This document shows positions 26,164 to 34,747 of a stretch of DNA of 64,000 nucleotides, one piece after another. Position 1 is the first letter of the stretch. Each line of letters starts with the position of its first letter. Where the stretch lies: positions 62,001-126,000 of the forward strand of contig JANYCU010000051.1 of assembly GCA_025360125.1 (NCBI GenBank), in the 5' to 3' direction. The DNA is from Armatimonadota bacterium. GTDB lineage: Bacteria > Armatimonadota > Fimbriimonadia > Fimbriimonadales > Fimbriimonadaceae. The notes under the pieces are model-generated. The model did not search any database. It was not told the DNA's origin and worked only from the letters and a program-made list of their open reading frames with translations. The translations under genes and the position numbers were made by a program.

Positions 26164-26604
26164 ATGTGTTCTGGAATTGTGGATCCCTCGCCAAAGCGGA
26201 AAATGATGCCATCCGGGGTGTGGTGGATGGGAATCATCCCGTTCTTCACCGTCATGGTGATGGCCGTCTCGTACGCCGTGATGATGGTTTCCGTTTACGC
26301 AAGTCACTCCGACAGTTATCGTGATCCATTCTCTTACCCAACACCAATTCAGCTCTACATCCTTTGGGTGGCCCTACCATTCTGCACAATCATTCTCTGG
26401 ACATTCTTCGCTCCCTACCGCAGGGTCTATGCAGCGATGGCGGCGGGGGCAGTTTATGCAACCCCATGTTGGCTAAGTGCCGGACTTTATTTTGATCAAC
26501 CGGACGCTAACATTGGCCCGACTCAATTTGTCCACATGCTCATCGGATGCGCTTTGCCAACTCTTGTTTTCGCAATCATGGATCGAAAACGATCAAGGCC
26601 ATAA
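26164..26604 (+). CDS. Small multi-helix membrane protein of unknown function
   Basis: From the ATG at 26164 this is a 146-residue protein with about four hydrophobic segments: WWMGIIPFFTVMVMAVSYAV continuing MMVSVY, IQLYILWVALPFCTIILWTF, YAAMAAGAVYATPCWLSAGL and FVHMLIGCALPTLVFAIM, with a basic end DRKRSRP. The frame is open up to a TTG at 26071, but that stretch consists of DNA duplicated upstream of the neighbouring lipoprotein gene, so the extra residues are probably not translated. An ATG pair at 26203-26208 after GCGGAAA is another possible start. No family recognised. Confidence 0.5.
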   Translation: MCSGIVDPSPKRKMMPSGVWWMGIIPFFTVMVMAVSYAVMMVSVYASHSDSYRDPFSYPTPIQLYILWVALPFCTIILWTFFAPYRRVYAAMAAGAVYATPCWLSAGLYFDQPDANIGPTQFVHMLIGCALPTLVFAIMDRKRSRP

Positions 26605-27013
26605 TGATCATTTGCAAGCCATTGACGTGGGCGGGGTTATCTCGTGTGGCACCGGAGACGCGAAGCGTCCAAACCGATCACTGCGTTGATTGTAGTGAAG
26701 CTGGGAGAAACCAATGCCTGTAAGTCGGACGTATTGTCACAATACCAAGTGTGTCAGTAGCTCGAAGTCTGTCCCTGCTTAAGCTCGGAGCTATGCACAT
26801 TGTCGCTTAAACAGGCCACCCCTTACTTAGAATTTTTACCCTGCCCACGCAGTGGCTCGCCGACGCATCCGCCTTCGCCCCCGGGGCTGATTCCTCATTC
26901 GATCTTGCTACCTGGCTTCGGCGGACCGTCGGGAGGTCGGAGCGAGTGCCACGAGACAACCCGGTCCATGCTAGTGGCTAGCCAATGACCTGCTGAATTG
27001 ATCCTTGCTATAG
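26605..27013. other. Intergenic region without a recognisable gene
   Basis: About 410 bases. I see no convincing reading frame, tRNA or terminator. The stretch at 26850-26970 is GC-richer than its surroundings (GTGGCTCGCCGACGCATCCG and similar) and could be decayed coding sequence, but no product can be named. Confidence 0.3.
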
Positions 27014-27478
27014 TCATTTTTCGCTCACTTGGGCCCAAAGTTCATCGAGCCTGGAGCCGCAGGAGTGACCGAAGAGTTCTTCGTTATTTCCTGGACGGAT
27101 GTGTATATACAATACATTCTCCTTACCATTCTCGAAATATTTGAGTCCCACAGCTGGTTCCCTCGGAACGATTTGCATAGCGTTGCTCATCTTGATGAGG
27201 GCAGAATTGGTTGTCTTTGATGATTGGAGAGCGTCAAATAATTGCTTTGCCTCGAATATGTTTCTTGATTCGATCTTGCCTCCATTTGCCACTTTATCAC
27301 CACCCACAACGACGAAACCAGTCAATGAGGCGCGACTAATCCTCGAAAGGGTTCTTACTACGTCAATCCTTGGTGAACCTGGTTCGAGTGGCACAGGAGC
27401 AGACAAGAATGCGTTGCGCCCGAAGTAGCATGCTAGAACAATAAGTACTCCAACTAAAATTACTTTGGCAATTTTCAT
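27014..27478 (-). CDS. Membrane-anchored or exported protein of unknown function
   Basis: A 154-residue protein with one N-terminal hydrophobic segment (IAKVILVGVLIVLACYFG), either an uncleaved anchor or a signal. The rest is soluble: RIDVVRTLSRISRASLTGFV, VGGDKVANGGKIESRNIFEA, then KYFENGKENVLYIHIRPGNN and a C-terminal helix RLDELWAQVSEK. Base composition resembles its neighbours. It stands alone between two gene-free stretches, and no family is recognised. Confidence 0.55.
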   Translation of the reverse strand: MKIAKVILVGVLIVLACYFGRNAFLSAPVPLEPGSPRIDVVRTLSRISRASLTGFVVVGGDKVANGGKIESRNIFEAKQLFDALQSSKTTNSALIKMSNAMQIVPREPAVGLKYFENGKENVLYIHIRPGNNEELFGHSCGSRLDELWAQVSEK

Positions 27479-27908
27479 GGTAATCCAACAACTATGCCTG
27501 ACAACTCGGCTCGCTGGAAGGGCATTCCAGAACTAATATCATGGCCAGCAAAATTGATTGAACCCCACGGCGAGCCACTGTGTGGGCGGGATACTTTTGG
27601 ATAATAAAAACCTAACCCGGGTGGCACGGTTAGCGACCCCTGCGAAGCTGAGAGTTAACCGTGAGAAACCTTTGAGAGTGCTGGTCACTTTGCCTAATCT
27701 AACTCCAGTTCGTAAGTGGAGAAGGTCAGATAATGAGAGTGGCCAAACTCATTGATGAAGTTGCGAGTTTTGCGTTTCTTGGCTTGATTCACAATTGCCT
27801 GGTTTTACCCTTCATTACACAGGCAACTCCCAACTTCGTAGACGTCGCTGCCAGTGCCACCCGGATTCGTTTTCCAAAACTACCCATCTCACGCCGTGAC
27901 TTGCCGAC
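27479..27908. other. Intergenic region downstream of the dcw cluster
   Basis: About 430 bases with no convincing gene. It holds a small dyad CTAACC/GGTTAG around 27612-27632 enclosing CGGGTGGCAC, and the string GTGCCACCCGG recurs near 27855 and near 3177, hinting at a short dispersed element. Frames through it read opposite ftsZ and show no known motif. Confidence 0.3.
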
Positions 27909-27939
27909 AAAAAAAGCCCTCAACATTTTGTTGAGAGCT
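27909..27939 (-). terminator. Rho-independent terminator of the dcw cluster
   Basis: Minus strand: AGCTCTCAACA (27939-27929), loop AAA, TGTTGAGGGCT (27925-27915), then a run of T residues to 27909. The stem has 11 pairs including one G-U. It starts 18 bases after the ftsZ stop codon and closes the 18-kb cluster. Confidence 0.92.
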
Positions 27940-27957
27940 TTCTTCTTGATGACTAGT

Positions 27958-29160
27958 TTAGTTCTGTCGATTGCGATGCTCTCGGATGAAAGCCGGAATA
28001 TCCAAGTCGGATTCATCGAACAGATCGGATGCTTCTTGCGTTTTTCGCTCGAACATTCGTTCTTTGGCCGCAGCTACCACGTCGGCGCTGGTTGCAACTG
28101 GAATTTCTGGTTCGACCGACGAAGCCGCTGGCGTTACTGGCCCCGTCGTTCGCTCGGTGTTTACCGAAACGCGGGTTGGCATCGCTGGCTCTTCTTTCTC
28201 GATGACTGGCTTTTCGGTTGACTTGTACGGATTGAACTCCGTTGCAAGGACGGTGATTCGAACGGTAGCTTCAAGGGAAGGATCAACGACAGTTCCGAAG
28301 ATGATGTTGACTTCTTCTTGGTCACACAGCGATTGGATGTATTCCATGGCTTCGCTCGTCTCGGCCAAAGTGAGGTCGTCGCTGCTGGTGATATTGACCA
28401 AAAGGCCCTTTGCACCGTGAATCGTCTGCTCAAGCAATGGCGACGAAGTCGCGCCTTGAGCGGCTTGAAGCGCTCGGTGCTCGCCCACGCCGTAGCCAAT
28501 ACCCATCAAGGCAGGACCAGCGTCCTTCATAATCGCGCGGACGTCGGCAAAGTCGACGTTGATCTGACCAGGAATTGTAATAATATCGGAGATACCTTGG
28601 ACGCCTTGTCGAAGGACATCGTCAGCAACGCGGAAGGCTTCACTGAGGGTCGTCTTCTTTTCGACAACATTTAAAAGCTTATCGTTGGGGATGGTGATGA
28701 TCGTATCACAGCGTCCCATGAGCGAATCGACGCCAATGGAGGCAAGCCGCTCCCGCTTTGGTCCTTCAAATCGAAATGGTCGGGTTACTACGCCGACGGT
28801 CAATGCGCCAAGCTCTTGAGCAATTTCGGCGACCACTGGGGCTGCGCCAGTTCCGGTTCCGCCGCCCATTCCAGCAGTAATGAAAACCATGTCGGCTCCA
28901 TCAAGCGCCTTTCGGATTTCGCTTTTGCTTTCTTCGGCCGCAATTTTGCCTTGTTCTGGGTTTCCGCCCGCACCAAGTCCACGAGTTGAGTTGACTCCAA
29001 GTTGCACTTTTTTAGGCGCACTACTCAGGTCAAGTACTTGAACATCCGTGTTCATAGCGATGAATTCGACACCCTTGATGCCACTTTCGATCATTCGTTC
29101 AACGGCATTTCCACCACCGCCGCCGACGCCGACCACTTTAATTACAGCGTTTCCAGTCAC
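27958..29160 (-). CDS. ftsZ: Cell division protein FtsZ
   Basis: A 400-residue tubulin-like GTPase that forms the division ring. Visible: [34 protein letters not shown], the tubulin signature [20 protein letters not shown] (about 97-116), the T7 loop [15 protein letters not shown], and a variable linker from ~315. The conserved C-terminal peptide [16 protein letters not shown] (about 385-400) binds FtsA and other partners. It is the last gene of the cluster, 85 bases after ftsA, and is followed by a strong terminator. Confidence 0.98.
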   Translation of the reverse strand: MTGNAVIKVVGVGGGGGNAVERMIESGIKGVEFIAMNTDVQVLDLSSAPKKVQLGVNSTRGLGAGGNPEQGKIAAEESKSEIRKALDGADMVFITAGMGGGTGTGAAPVVAEIAQELGALTVGVVTRPFRFEGPKRERLASIGVDSLMGRCDTIITIPNDKLLNVVEKKTTLSEAFRVADDVLRQGVQGISDIITIPGQINVDFADVRAIMKDAGPALMGIGYGVGEHRALQAAQGATSSPLLEQTIHGAKGLLVNITSSDDLTLAETSEAMEYIQSLCDQEEVNIIFGTVVDPSLEATVRITVLATEFNPYKSTEKPVIEKEEPAMPTRVSVNTERTTGPVTPAASSVEPEIPVATSADVVAAAKERMFERKTQEASDLFDESDLDIPAFIREHRNRQN

Positions 29161-29245
29161 ACAATCACCCTTGTTCTAAATCTAGAACGACTTTACATGA
29201 TAGCAAGTTTCTTATGTGGAAAACTTGTGGACAAATGTGGATAAC

Positions 29246-30454
29246 CTAATTTTTGCCACTAAACATTGACCAAAGGCCTTTTGCCCGGTCCTGCCAGCTA
29301 TCCGATTTTGAGATTGGGGATAGGTCTTCGGAGGTCTGCAAAACAAAGCTTATCGCTCCAATCGCGGCTGCAAGCCCAACCTGAGGCTTACCATTTTTGA
29401 TGTTTGGCTCCACGATTCGAACTGGCATACCATTAAGCGCAGCCGAGAATAATTCTTTTGATTTGGGAAGTTGGGTTGCCCCGCCCGTCAAAATGACACC
29501 CGCTTCCAATACGCCGCCGTAGCCAGATTTTTCAACGTGTTGCCGAATCAGTTTGGCCACTTCCTTCATGCGGCTCTCAATAATTTCGCAAAGGACCTTG
29601 CGCTGCATGGGCCGCGCGGTTGGCTGGCCAAGTTGGTGAACTTCAATCGCTTCTTTTTCGCTGATCCCATCAGCGAAGGCACAACCGTATCCGATTTTGA
29701 GTCGCTCTGCTTCATCAAAATCGCAGTTGAGCAATTGGCTGAGGTCGTTAGTGACATTGTTGCCTCCAACCGGAATACAGACAGAATGGGCCAAGGCACC
29801 ATTCACGAAAATCGAAACATCCGTTTTCGAAGCCCCCATGTCAATGACGACGGTTCCCTTATCAAGGTCGGTTTGGCCAACGACTCCGAGGCCGGAAGCA
29901 AGCGGGCCAAAAATGAACTGTTCGACTTCACGGCCTGACATCTTGACCGCTTCTTCGAAATTTTGAACGTGATTCGCCATTCCCGTTACCATGTAGCTGA
30001 TGACTTCAAGCTTGGCACCGCTCATTCCGACTGGCTTGGACACACTTCGTACTTCGTCCACTCGAAATTCTCGTGGAATGGTTTGGATCAGCACGCGATC
30101 GGGGGGAAAGATGCCGGACTTGCTATGGTTCACAACTTCCATCACGTCTTGATTCGTGATGGCTCGATTCTTCGGAATGATCGGCTTAAATCCTTGAACC
30201 GACGATCCTTCTAATTGAGGTCCGGAAATAACCAAAGCAACTTCGTTGATCTCTGATCTACCAATATCTTGAGCCAAGTGTCGGAGAGCTGAATCTACGG
30301 ATCGAGATGCCGCTGCAAGATCGACAATCGCGCCCTTCTTCACGCCATGACAGTCGGCGGTGACTAAGCCGAGAATTTCAATCCGTTGACCTTCGCCAAT
30401 TTCAGCGGCGATCGCCACAACTTTTGTTGAGCCAATTTCGACGATGGTTACCAT
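29246..30454 (-). CDS. ftsA: Cell division protein FtsA
   Basis: A 402-residue actin-like ATPase that tethers FtsZ to the membrane. Motifs: TIVEIGSTKVVAIAAEIGEG (phosphate 1), the SHS2 (1C) domain containing LVISGPQLEGSSVQGF, phosphate 2 VVIDMGASKTDVSIFVNGAL, AHSVCIPVGGNNVTNDLSQL, and adenosine motif GVILTGGATQLPKSKELF. The C-terminal amphipathic helix (SWQDRAKGLWSMFSG) is the membrane-targeting sequence. It begins 7 bases after the sbp stop codon and precedes ftsZ. Confidence 0.96.
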   Translation of the reverse strand: MVTIVEIGSTKVVAIAAEIGEGQRIEILGLVTADCHGVKKGAIVDLAAASRSVDSALRHLAQDIGRSEINEVALVISGPQLEGSSVQGFKPIIPKNRAITNQDVMEVVNHSKSGIFPPDRVLIQTIPREFRVDEVRSVSKPVGMSGAKLEVISYMVTGMANHVQNFEEAVKMSGREVEQFIFGPLASGLGVVGQTDLDKGTVVIDMGASKTDVSIFVNGALAHSVCIPVGGNNVTNDLSQLLNCDFDEAERLKIGYGCAFADGISEKEAIEVHQLGQPTARPMQRKVLCEIIESRMKEVAKLIRQHVEKSGYGGVLEAGVILTGGATQLPKSKELFSAALNGMPVRIVEPNIKNGKPQVGLAAAIGAISFVLQTSEDLSPISKSDSWQDRAKGLWSMFSGKN

Positions 30455-30461
30455 TTTTTGT

Positions 30462-30896
30462 TTACTCTACACCCTCAGCCGTGCTCAGGGCACCGCTTTG
30501 GCTACTTTCTTTCTGTGCGTCAGCTTCTTGCTTTTGACGCTTGAATCTTGAAATCATATCCAAATATCCTTGCAATAGATAGCGCCGGATAAGGCTGAGA
30601 TTATTGAATATTCTCATCCCCATGACCAAAGCGACGACCACAAAGAGGTCAATTCCGATCTTGTACCCGAGAATCGCAATGGCAAATGCGATGACGGTGT
30701 TGGTCACAAATCCCGTCACAAAAACGTCGTTCTGAAACTTTCCTTCGTAGCCGGAACGAATGCCACCGAGCACCGTATCAAGCCCCGCCAAACAAGCGAC
30801 AGCAATGTACCGGGCGCTAATGCCAAATGCGTGGAGGTGGAGCGCATTCGCAATCGCGATTCCAATAGCAAAAAACAGGATAGGAATGAGAATCAT
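30462..30896 (-). CDS. sbp: Small basic protein Sbp (DUF1290)
   Basis: A 144-residue membrane protein of the DUF1290/Sbp family: ILIPILFFAIGIAIANALHL, then ARYIAVACLAGLDTVLGGIR, FQNDVFVTGFVTNTVIAFAI, AILGYKIGIDLFVVVALVMG and MRIFNNLSLIRRYLL. Three to four membrane helices and a charged C-terminal tail are predicted. In Actinobacteria and Firmicutes this family sits beside DUF881 genes near ftsZ, as here. Its biochemical role is not established. The start overlaps the DUF881 gene by 4 bases. Confidence 0.88.
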   Translation of the reverse strand: MILIPILFFAIGIAIANALHLHAFGISARYIAVACLAGLDTVLGGIRSGYEGKFQNDVFVTGFVTNTVIAFAIAILGYKIGIDLFVVVALVMGMRIFNNLSLIRRYLLQGYLDMISRFKRQKQEADAQKESSQSGALSTAEGVE

Positions 30897-31642
30897 TTCG
30901 TTGAGACCTTTGGAACTTCAGCTGACTTCAGCGACGTAGCCCCAAGATAAGCTGGAACTCGAATCTTGCTTTCTTTGGTGACTTGAATCATGGCTGGGTT
31001 CGAGTTGGCAATATTACTCATGATCGACCCCGTAGTGGTGAATCCTCCGTAGAGCACGTCTTGCTTTCCGATGGCCAAAATCACGAATGGAACTGCAACC
31101 TTGACGCCGTCCACAAGGATCGTCGGTCCCGCACATCGAATGCTGCTCGTAGAAACAAGGCGCTGTCCATTGATCGAGATCCCTTCTGCCCCGCAGGCAA
31201 ACAATTCGTTAGCGACACTGAGAATGTCAACGTCATGGATCAGGTCATCATTCCCGCCAATTACGCTCGACTTCGGATTGTCTCGCAAAGTGACTTTAAT
31301 ACCGGGACCTTCTAGTTCGGTCAAACCAGCAAAAGCCTTTGCATCTTGCAATTGGTCGTTCAGTGCGCTCTCACCATTGGTATTATTCGAAAGGGCTTTT
31401 TCGAGGCTCGTTGCCTTCTTTCGAAGTGAGTCCACTTCGCTTTGAAGGTCTTGATATTTGACAAGGTCGATCACGCTCTCTGAATAGGTTCTCTGCTCAC
31501 CGGGTGATAGGGTGCGATAAATTGAATTCTGGTTCTCTTTGGTCAACCATGCGGCGTAAAACATGACGCCTAGAACAGTCGATAAGAGACTTACCGGTAA
31601 GACCCATTTCGTATTGTGAATTTTGACAAACGGATTAACCAC
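30893..31642 (-). CDS. DUF881 division-cluster protein
   Basis: A 249-residue bitopic protein: one N-terminal membrane helix (WVLPVSLLSTVLGVMFYAAW), a coiled coil at about 62-90 (LQSEVDSLRKKATSLEKAL), then the DUF881 extracytoplasmic domain: LEGPGIKVTLRDNPKS, HDVDILSVANELFACGAEGI, SINGQRLVSTSSIRCAGPTI and VILAIGKQDVLYGGF. A GTG start overlaps the ftsQ stop. DUF881 proteins are found next to sbp and ftsZ in several phyla; one proposed link is to the divisome, but the function is not established. Confidence 0.88.
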   Translation of the reverse strand: MVNPFVKIHNTKWVLPVSLLSTVLGVMFYAAWLTKENQNSIYRTLSPGEQRTYSESVIDLVKYQDLQSEVDSLRKKATSLEKALSNNTNGESALNDQLQDAKAFAGLTELEGPGIKVTLRDNPKSSVIGGNDDLIHDVDILSVANELFACGAEGISINGQRLVSTSSIRCAGPTILVDGVKVAVPFVILAIGKQDVLYGGFTTTGSIMSNIANSNPAMIQVTKESKIRVPAYLGATSLKSAEVPKVSTK

Positions 31643-32402
31643 TTTCCTTCTTCCTTTGCTTGAACTGCGGATGACTCGGAATCATCATATTGATCGAGAG
31701 ATTGTTCTTAAACATGTCAGGCTGATCGATAAGCACCTGTTTAAGTTTCTCAACTTTTTCCGGCAATAGGTCCCAAGTTCCTAATATGGCGATTCCGCTA
31801 TTCATATTTAAGCACACGCCACCCGATTCTTGGACTTCAATTTCGATCTGATTTGCCCCAGTAAGCGTTTCCGGGAATGTTGTCCGTACCATTTGAGCCA
31901 GTTCTGCAATTTGCTTATAATTAATTACGCCGGATAAGGCCACGACAGTTACCTTAATTTTGGCCTGAAGCAACACGCTCGGCATCGGCAATTTCTCCTC
32001 TGGATCAGTAAAAACCACACCATCTTCGTCAATAAAAGCCTGCTTTGACCCGGCTATCGAAGCGACCGCCTTTCGGTACACCAGAATAAGCCTTCCGACT
32101 CCGAAAACATTGCGCCGAAAGTCAGCACTCTTGATCCTCGATTCATTGGTAAAGGGGGCTTCAATCACTCGCGGATCGACCTTAAGCGCTGGTACGCCCT
32201 TGATTTCTCCCGCTAATTTGTTGAGCCTCAGTCTTTCCGAATCTCGGACTCCTTCAAGGTTGATTGACCTGATCGCCGTCAGCTTAGAAGAGAAACACGC
32301 AATCACCAGATTAGACAAAAGTAAGACGACAAAAACAGGACCCCAATTGACTCGTTTTCGGGTCCGTAAGCGCTTTCGACTTAACTTACGTTTTTGCTCC
32401 AT
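31635..32402 (-). CDS. ftsQ: FtsQ/DivIB-like division protein
   Basis: From the ATG at 32402 this is a 255-residue bitopic protein: a basic cytoplasmic tail (KRKLSRKRLRTRKRVNWG), one membrane helix (PVFVVLLLSNLVIACF), a POTRA domain (LTAIRSINLEGVRDSERLRL, NKLAGEIKGVPALKVDPRVI, LILVYRKAVASIAG) and a beta domain with FIDEDGVVFTDPEEKLPMPS. It follows the murC-ddl gene with a 17-base overlap, the usual place for ftsQ. Sequence identity to classical FtsQ is low, so the call relies on architecture and position. It would link FtsL, FtsI and FtsW at the septum. Confidence 0.85.
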   Translation of the reverse strand: MEQKRKLSRKRLRTRKRVNWGPVFVVLLLSNLVIACFSSKLTAIRSINLEGVRDSERLRLNKLAGEIKGVPALKVDPRVIEAPFTNESRIKSADFRRNVFGVGRLILVYRKAVASIAGSKQAFIDEDGVVFTDPEEKLPMPSVLLQAKIKVTVVALSGVINYKQIAELAQMVRTTFPETLTGANQIEIEVQESGGVCLNMNSGIAILGTWDLLPEKVEKLKQVLIDQPDMFKNNLSINMMIPSHPQFKQRKKESG

Positions 32403-34740
32403 GACGTTTAATGGCATCCTCAACAATCATTTGACAGAGCCTTTCGAATGGAATGCCTGCGGCGTGAGCCGAGTTTGGTAGAAGCGAAGTCGTGGTCATG
32501 CCTGGCAGCGTGTTGACCTCAAGAACATAGAACTCCCCGTCGCGAACCATCATGTCGGTGCGGCTCGCACCCGAGCATCCGAGCATATTGTGAGCAAGAA
32601 GTGCGATCCTTTGAGCTTCGAAGAGCATGTCTGGCTCCATCCGGGCAGGACAAATTTCAGTCGTTGCGCCGACGGTGTATTTGTTGGCAAAATCATATTC
32701 GCCGTCGAGTGGGCAAATCTCAACTGGCGGGAGTGCCTCGCCACAAAGCACCGGAACCGATATCTCCATTCCCATCACCCACTCCTCGATCAAGGCACCG
32801 CCCGGATACTGCAGAGCTTTTCTAAGGCCTTCTTTAAGTTCTTTTTCTGTGTGAGCAAAGGAGAGGCCCACCGTACTGCCTTCTTGGTTCGGCTTGACTA
32901 CGGCAGGGATCTGGATCGTGATCTCATCTTGAGTGCATTGAACGAGCTGACCTTTTGGAACTTGAATACCAACAGTAGAGAGCAACTGCTTCGTTCGATT
33001 CTTATCCATCGCAAGCGCGCTCGCCACAATGTTTGAGCCCGTATACGGAATATGAAGCAGTTCGAACAATCCCTGCACCGCTCCGTCTTCGGCATGCGTT
33101 CCATGAACGGCCAAGAAGGCCACGTCGGGCCGAATCGAACCTGTGAATTCGAGCAAACTTCCCTTTCGCAGAAGCAACTCGGTAACATCGTATTTCTCAA
33201 CGTCGTAGCCACATTTTTCTAACGCTTTGGCGATGCAGTTGCCACTCAAAATGGAAACTTCACGTTCGCTGCTGTCTCCACCGTAGATGACTGCGACCGA
33301 AATCTTTGATCGTGCATCCCGTTCAATCTCGCGAATCAGTTCAGTCGGAAACTCGTGAATGTTGCCCGCGCCCATTCCGCACACAACGTCACCAGATTTG
33401 AGACCTGCTTTGACGATCCTCGGCAGCAAATGCCTTGACGGAACATACTGCATCGGGACCGTCAATTTCTCGGCAATTCTGACGCTACTCACGCCAGGAA
33501 TCGGAGCTTCGCGAGCAGGATAGATGTCGGTAATGTAGACAAAATCCGCATTATCAAGGGCCCTTGGAAATTCGTTGAGATGCTCGAGAGTTCTTGAATA
33601 GAGATGGGGTTGGAAGGCGACAACAATCCGCCGACCAGGATATTTTTGGCGAAGAGCCTGAATTGAGGCGGAAATTTCAGAAGGGTGATGCGCATAGTCA
33701 TCAACCACCGCAATTGGGCCATCCATCAGCACCTGCAGACGCCGCTCCGCACCGTTGAATCGGGCAATACCCATCTCAACCATGCCCAAATCAGCCACCA
33801 AATCATCGGTATTGAGCAAGGAAGCTGCGGTCAAAGCCCCGGTCGCATTCATTCGATTATGGTCGCCCGGCAGGTTCAAACTAAGAGCTCGTCCCGCCTC
33901 GGTATTCTTGGCGTCTATGCCCATCTCGAACTTGTTGGACATCTGCTGAAGCCAAGTGTCACTCAATCCATACGGCATGCATCGAACATCGGTCAGTTCG
34001 GCCACTTCAGCGGCCCCTCGGTCATCGGCGCAGTAGACCAGACCACCGTTGGGAGGAATCTTACTCACGAACCGAACCATGCTGTCGCGCAGGTTTTCAT
34101 ATGTTCCGTGATAATCCAAGTGATCAGGTTCCAGGTTAGTCAACACGACGATATACGGATCAATGTCGACATAGGCTTCATACGCTTCGCACGCTTCGAC
34201 CACGGCATATTTGCCTGTCCCTTCCCGAATGGGGCCATTCCAATCAATGACGGCTGCCCCGACAACAACAAGAGGATCGAGACCAGCAGCGATCAGCCCC
34301 GCGCCAAGCATTCCCGTTGTGGTGGTCTTACCGTGTGTTCCCGTAATAGCGATGACTTTGTATGGACGAAGGAGCCAACCAAGAGCTTGGGATCGGCGGA
34401 AAATGGGGATTCCCAGTTTGCGAGCCTCTGCCACTTCGGGCGAACGATCAATGTCGATAGCATCGGTGACAATAAGAGCCACCTTTTCGGCACGCTGAGA
34501 GAATGCAAAGACCGGAATTCCAGAATGTCCTATGGAAACGTCATGACCTTCGTCGGATAACCGAGTCGTTTCTTGGGAGGAAACCGCGTCGGTCCCGGCG
34601 ACGGCAAACTTTCGGTGCGACAACATTCGGGCGAGCGCGCTCATCCCGGCCCCGCCGATACCGACCAAGAAGAATGCCCGACAAGGATCAAGAGCCTCTG
34701 TCGGTGCAAACGATGATTCGATTTCGCTTCGCCTCCGCAT
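32386..34740 (-). CDS. murC-ddl: Fused UDP-N-acetylmuramate-L-alanine ligase and D-alanine-D-alanine ligase (MurC-Ddl)
   Basis: One 784-residue frame joins two wall enzymes. MurC (about 20-475) adds L-Ala to UDP-MurNAc: FFLVGIGGAGMSALARML, ATP motif AITGTHGKTTTTGML (about 131-145), LEPDHLDYHGTYENLRDSMV, and VDDYAHHPSEISASIQAL. Ddl (about 478-784) makes D-Ala-D-Ala: SVAVIYGGDSSEREVSILSG, FLAVHGTHAEDGAVQGLFEL, the ATP-grasp part AVVKPNQEGSTVGLSFA and EVNTLPGMTTTSLLP. Both active sites look intact. Such fusions are known from Chlamydiae. No murB is in the cluster. It lies 7 bases after murG. Confidence 0.95.
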   Translation of the reverse strand: MRRRSEIESSFAPTEALDPCRAFFLVGIGGAGMSALARMLSHRKFAVAGTDAVSSQETTRLSDEGHDVSIGHSGIPVFAFSQRAEKVALIVTDAIDIDRSPEVAEARKLGIPIFRRSQALGWLLRPYKVIAITGTHGKTTTTGMLGAGLIAAGLDPLVVVGAAVIDWNGPIREGTGKYAVVEACEAYEAYVDIDPYIVVLTNLEPDHLDYHGTYENLRDSMVRFVSKIPPNGGLVYCADDRGAAEVAELTDVRCMPYGLSDTWLQQMSNKFEMGIDAKNTEAGRALSLNLPGDHNRMNATGALTAASLLNTDDLVADLGMVEMGIARFNGAERRLQVLMDGPIAVVDDYAHHPSEISASIQALRQKYPGRRIVVAFQPHLYSRTLEHLNEFPRALDNADFVYITDIYPAREAPIPGVSSVRIAEKLTVPMQYVPSRHLLPRIVKAGLKSGDVVCGMGAGNIHEFPTELIREIERDARSKISVAVIYGGDSSEREVSILSGNCIAKALEKCGYDVEKYDVTELLLRKGSLLEFTGSIRPDVAFLAVHGTHAEDGAVQGLFELLHIPYTGSNIVASALAMDKNRTKQLLSTVGIQVPKGQLVQCTQDEITIQIPAVVKPNQEGSTVGLSFAHTEKELKEGLRKALQYPGGALIEEWVMGMEISVPVLCGEALPPVEICPLDGEYDFANKYTVGATTEICPARMEPDMLFEAQRIALLAHNMLGCSGASRTDMMVRDGEFYVLEVNTLPGMTTTSLLPNSAHAAGIPFERLCQMIVEDAIKRHGAKT

Positions 34741-34747
34741 AAATTTG

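Noticed and set aside
26850-26960. Possible tRNA or structured RNA in a GC-rich gap
   Set aside because: No cloverleaf could be drawn: no TTCGA-type T loop with matching acceptor stem.
33685-34560. A 291-codon plus-strand frame
   Set aside because: Antisense to the MurC part of the murC-ddl gene; no family features.
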